Source: Urechis unicinctus
Taxonomy: Eukaryota > Annelida > Polychaeta > Xenopneusta > Urechidae
Length of the DNA stretch: 64,000 nucleotides
NCBI GenBank assembly: GCA_034190875.2
Contig: CM067343.1
Location: 15,490,362-15,554,361 of the forward strand
Reading direction: 5' to 3'
In this document: positions 61,561 through 64,000 of the stretch, piece after piece
Position numbering within the stretch: the first letter of the stretch is position 1
Layout of the letters: each line of letters begins with the position of its first letter
The notes under the pieces: generated by a model
What the model saw: only the letters and a program-made list of their open reading frames with translations
Databases searched by the model: none
Told to the model about the DNA's origin: nothing
Made by a program: the position numbers and the translations under genes

Positions 61561-62780
61561 TTGTGATGTTATATATTTGATGTTATCTCTGTGATGAGAT
61601 GATAATTTAGGAAGGATGACAGCTATCAACAATCATCGTGTGTTTGAGTGAGTGGCGTTGTTTGGGATGTAGTCCACAGAAAAAGGTTTAATAACGAGGG
61701 CTGGTCCAACGAAATTGACCTGTTATACTTCCGTAGTGTTATATTATAATCGGGATCTAAGTGACTATCCCTAGAAGTAAATAATACTCTGGTATATGGG
61801 TTCCGATGATGTGTCTTTGGTATTTTATTGGTTGGGTATAAAGAAATGGACCGAATAAAAGACCTATTAGCCCGATTTCCTGACCATAGTCATGCCGCTT
61901 GCGATTAAGTAAACACCCGATCAATACTATCTGTACACCATCAGGGTAGGAGTATAACAAATAATTATTACTGGGAATGAGCGTATACCAGTGTAGTCTG
62001 TTTTTGCAACCTGACAGATTATTCCCCCTGATATGAGAATATTATTGGTCAGTTGTGTTGACATATCAGTACTATTCCTTCTTATATTCATCTTAAGTAT
62101 ACAGCCTCACGTTGGCTTTATTTTGAGGGTTTGCCTCGTCACTAATGTCTGCTGCTTGAGAGAAGAAATAATTATTTGAGACCGAGTCTGCACTTATTAA
62201 ATGTGAAAGCCACTTATATTATAAGCGATGAGCATTAGATAACACTGTAATTGATAAACTACGACGTATCGTGGCAATGCATAATGGCAACATTACGCGC
62301 AGACCCCAATGTCTGGATACAGCAGATTCACAAACTAATGCTACATTTAACAATGTCACATCTGCTAAAGAATGTTATGTATACTGAAATGTGAATAATC
62401 AGTTGATAATGGGCGTTGTTGTCACCTTTTTGCGGCGTGCTATCAAGTGTTGAATGGCGACAGGAATGCGCATAACAGCTTACATCCTCTTCATGGGAGG
62501 TAATTCACATCGCTGCACAGCATGGTTTGTGTCATAACTGCTCTAATTAACTACGTTTCCTGTTGATGAATATGTCGCCAGACTTTACAACAAAAGGAAT
62601 GTTTTTTGTTTGGGCAATAATGCTCCATGCCAAGAACTTGTTTGTTCTCTTTCGCAAATTAACAATATTTGTACAGTGATGGTTGGATAACGTTCAAGTA
62701 ATGCAATGCGAACGGCAACATTACACCATATCTGTTTTTGAGTCGGTCTGTTGGCCCTCTTGGCTATATTCAAACCAAGG
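61560..62780 (-). repeat. Modules J, H and G inverted
   Basis: 61,570-62,290 duplicates 40,160-40,880. 62,295-62,770 is extra here (reverse of G, tgcattgcgaacggcaac region with cgttcaagtaatgcaatg) and missing at 40,885. Confidence 0.6.
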
Positions 62781-64000
62781 GCTTAATGAGGCATCTTTGG
62801 AATGAAGCACACAACATGCAGCATCTTTCTCCTAAACACATTATGCGGTATTCGTGGGACGAGATGTTGATACCACAAAGTGATTGAACCCTAAAACTGT
62901 GCACAGGTTTTGCTTTTCGAGAACCGTCTCTCTCTCTCAACACGGTATAAAGTAGGATAATCAGACACTGGGCTGAAATATATGTTCAGTTTTCGACAGC
63001 TTGCAAACAAATCAGTGCATCATAATTCTTACAGGTGTCCGTTGCAGACGTCAATGCAAATTGGAATATTGGCTATATGTACTTCTGTCATGGCCGGCAG
63101 AAAGCCAATGGGTAATTAGATACACATAGCAACTGTTAAACACTCCGCATCTTAATGAGCAGGTCTTGAGTCGGATATGTGATATATGAGCGCATTTATT
63201 CCCTGTCTAAATGTTACAGCTCTGTTTTTAAAGCAAATTATGAGTTCTCACAAGGGTTTCTCACATTGCCACGAATAATAACATAGAGGTTTCTTGAATC
63301 ATATATCGACATGGATAAAGTGTGTCAACTGCATGTTTATACTGCAGTTTTTACTCAAGATAATCGCGCATACGTGTAATGATATGCATAATGAGTGACC
63401 GTAACACTGACGTCATAATCACTTAACCCCATTAAGATCATAGAGATCACACAGCCAGCGTAGCAACGGCCGTGTTGATTTGCAGCTCATTTTCCGGACA
63501 CATTGTTCACTGCCTCTTTAAATTTTGTAAGAATGATGTATTTTAGCTAGACTAATTACCCCACATCGAATAGGTGGTCTTAATATATGGCATGTATGTT
63601 ATTAGCAGGCTTTTCGGGCAAGGAAAATACTGGAATAGGAGAATCACTGGGGGGTTGACTTCTTCAAGACGGGACAGGTAATGCAGATTAACGTGGCTGT
63701 CTTTCTAACAACAGCAAACGGGACCGCTCAATGCTTTTGCAGACAATGGGATTATGTTACTTGAAAGAGGGCTTGCTCGGTACATGTCAGCTTCAAGACC
63801 GTCACGTCAAAATACTGATCTCTGTTTCTGCAGTCATACACGGAAGCAGATTGAAGATGTTGATTGCCTGGCATCAATAGCTTCTATCACCCGGGCTTAT
63901 TCTTTATATATCATCATATAATATTACAAAGAACTTCTCCAGATTTACCTTTGACATAGTTGCCTCCCGAGAATTAGAAGTCAAGTTATGCAGCCCGATA
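62780..64000 (-). repeat. Modules F, E, D and C inverted, running off the window
   Basis: Duplicates 40,900-42,115 in order. The plus frames seen there are interrupted here, e.g. the aagaatgatgtattttagct change at 63,530 and a one-base change near 63,745. The block continues beyond base 64,000. Confidence 0.6.

Overview
The window looks like a non-functional, repeat-dominated stretch of an invertebrate animal genome. I see no intact gene, operon, rRNA, tRNA or CRISPR array. What carries information is a set of decayed gene relics embedded in long, diverged, repeatedly copied modules. The animal assignment rests on at least nine relics of a class A (rhodopsin-family) G protein-coupled receptor. 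They have the TM1-TM7 order, a DRY-equivalent followed by an ICRP box and a basic loop, a TM6 FxxCxxP-like motif, and an NSSxNxxxY-like TM7 followed by helix 8. The look is closest to protostome neuropeptide (FMRFamide-receptor-like) receptors, but that subfamily call is tentative. A second recognisable class is a reverse transcriptase relic of DIRS-like type, seen at three places.

Almost every other base belongs to modules that recur several times in a partly conserved order. I letter them here. A (1-200 type), B (200-540 type), C (540-1,010), D (48,350-48,790), E (21,720-22,440), F (49,010-49,540), G (17,400-17,960), H (17,960-18,410), I (24,150-24,660), J (20,460-21,130), the GPCR relic on the minus strand, K (53,045-53,865), L (15,060-15,400), M (15,400-15,950), N (7,690-8,460; the commonest, about 18 copies), O (5,420-5,860 and 8,460-9,000), P (46,070-46,740), and a 27-bp minisatellite. 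Runs such as A-B-C-D, C-D-E-F-G, J-A-GPCR-K-L-M-N-O-P-satellite recur, so the region reads as several rounds of duplication of a composite unit of more than 15 kb. Internal deletions, inversions and point decay followed. Module identity was judged by eye and boundaries are approximate to tens of bases.

Layout: 1-36,050 is in one orientation (GPCR relics on the minus strand), with relics at 3.8, 13.8-14.5, 26.0 and 35.3 kb and retroelement relics at 6.6-7.0 and 9.85-10.8 kb. From 36.3 kb orientation flips: 36.4-37.1 inverted, 37.1-38.6 direct, 38.9-44.7 inverted, 44.7-59.95 direct, 60.2-64.0 inverted. All three direct-to-inverted switches lie at or beside long (TA)n tracts. The block 38.3-42.5 kb is duplicated at 59.8-64.0 kb. 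The best-preserved receptor relic is at 52,045-53,042 and covers nearly the whole protein. A younger duplication (1,453-2,692 and 27,615-28,924) carries an unidentified reading frame.

Several modules keep reading frames across diverged copies (K, P, I, O, C-E). I could not identify these proteins, and in some cases both strands stay open, so coding is not established. No regulatory sites or splice sites could be supported.
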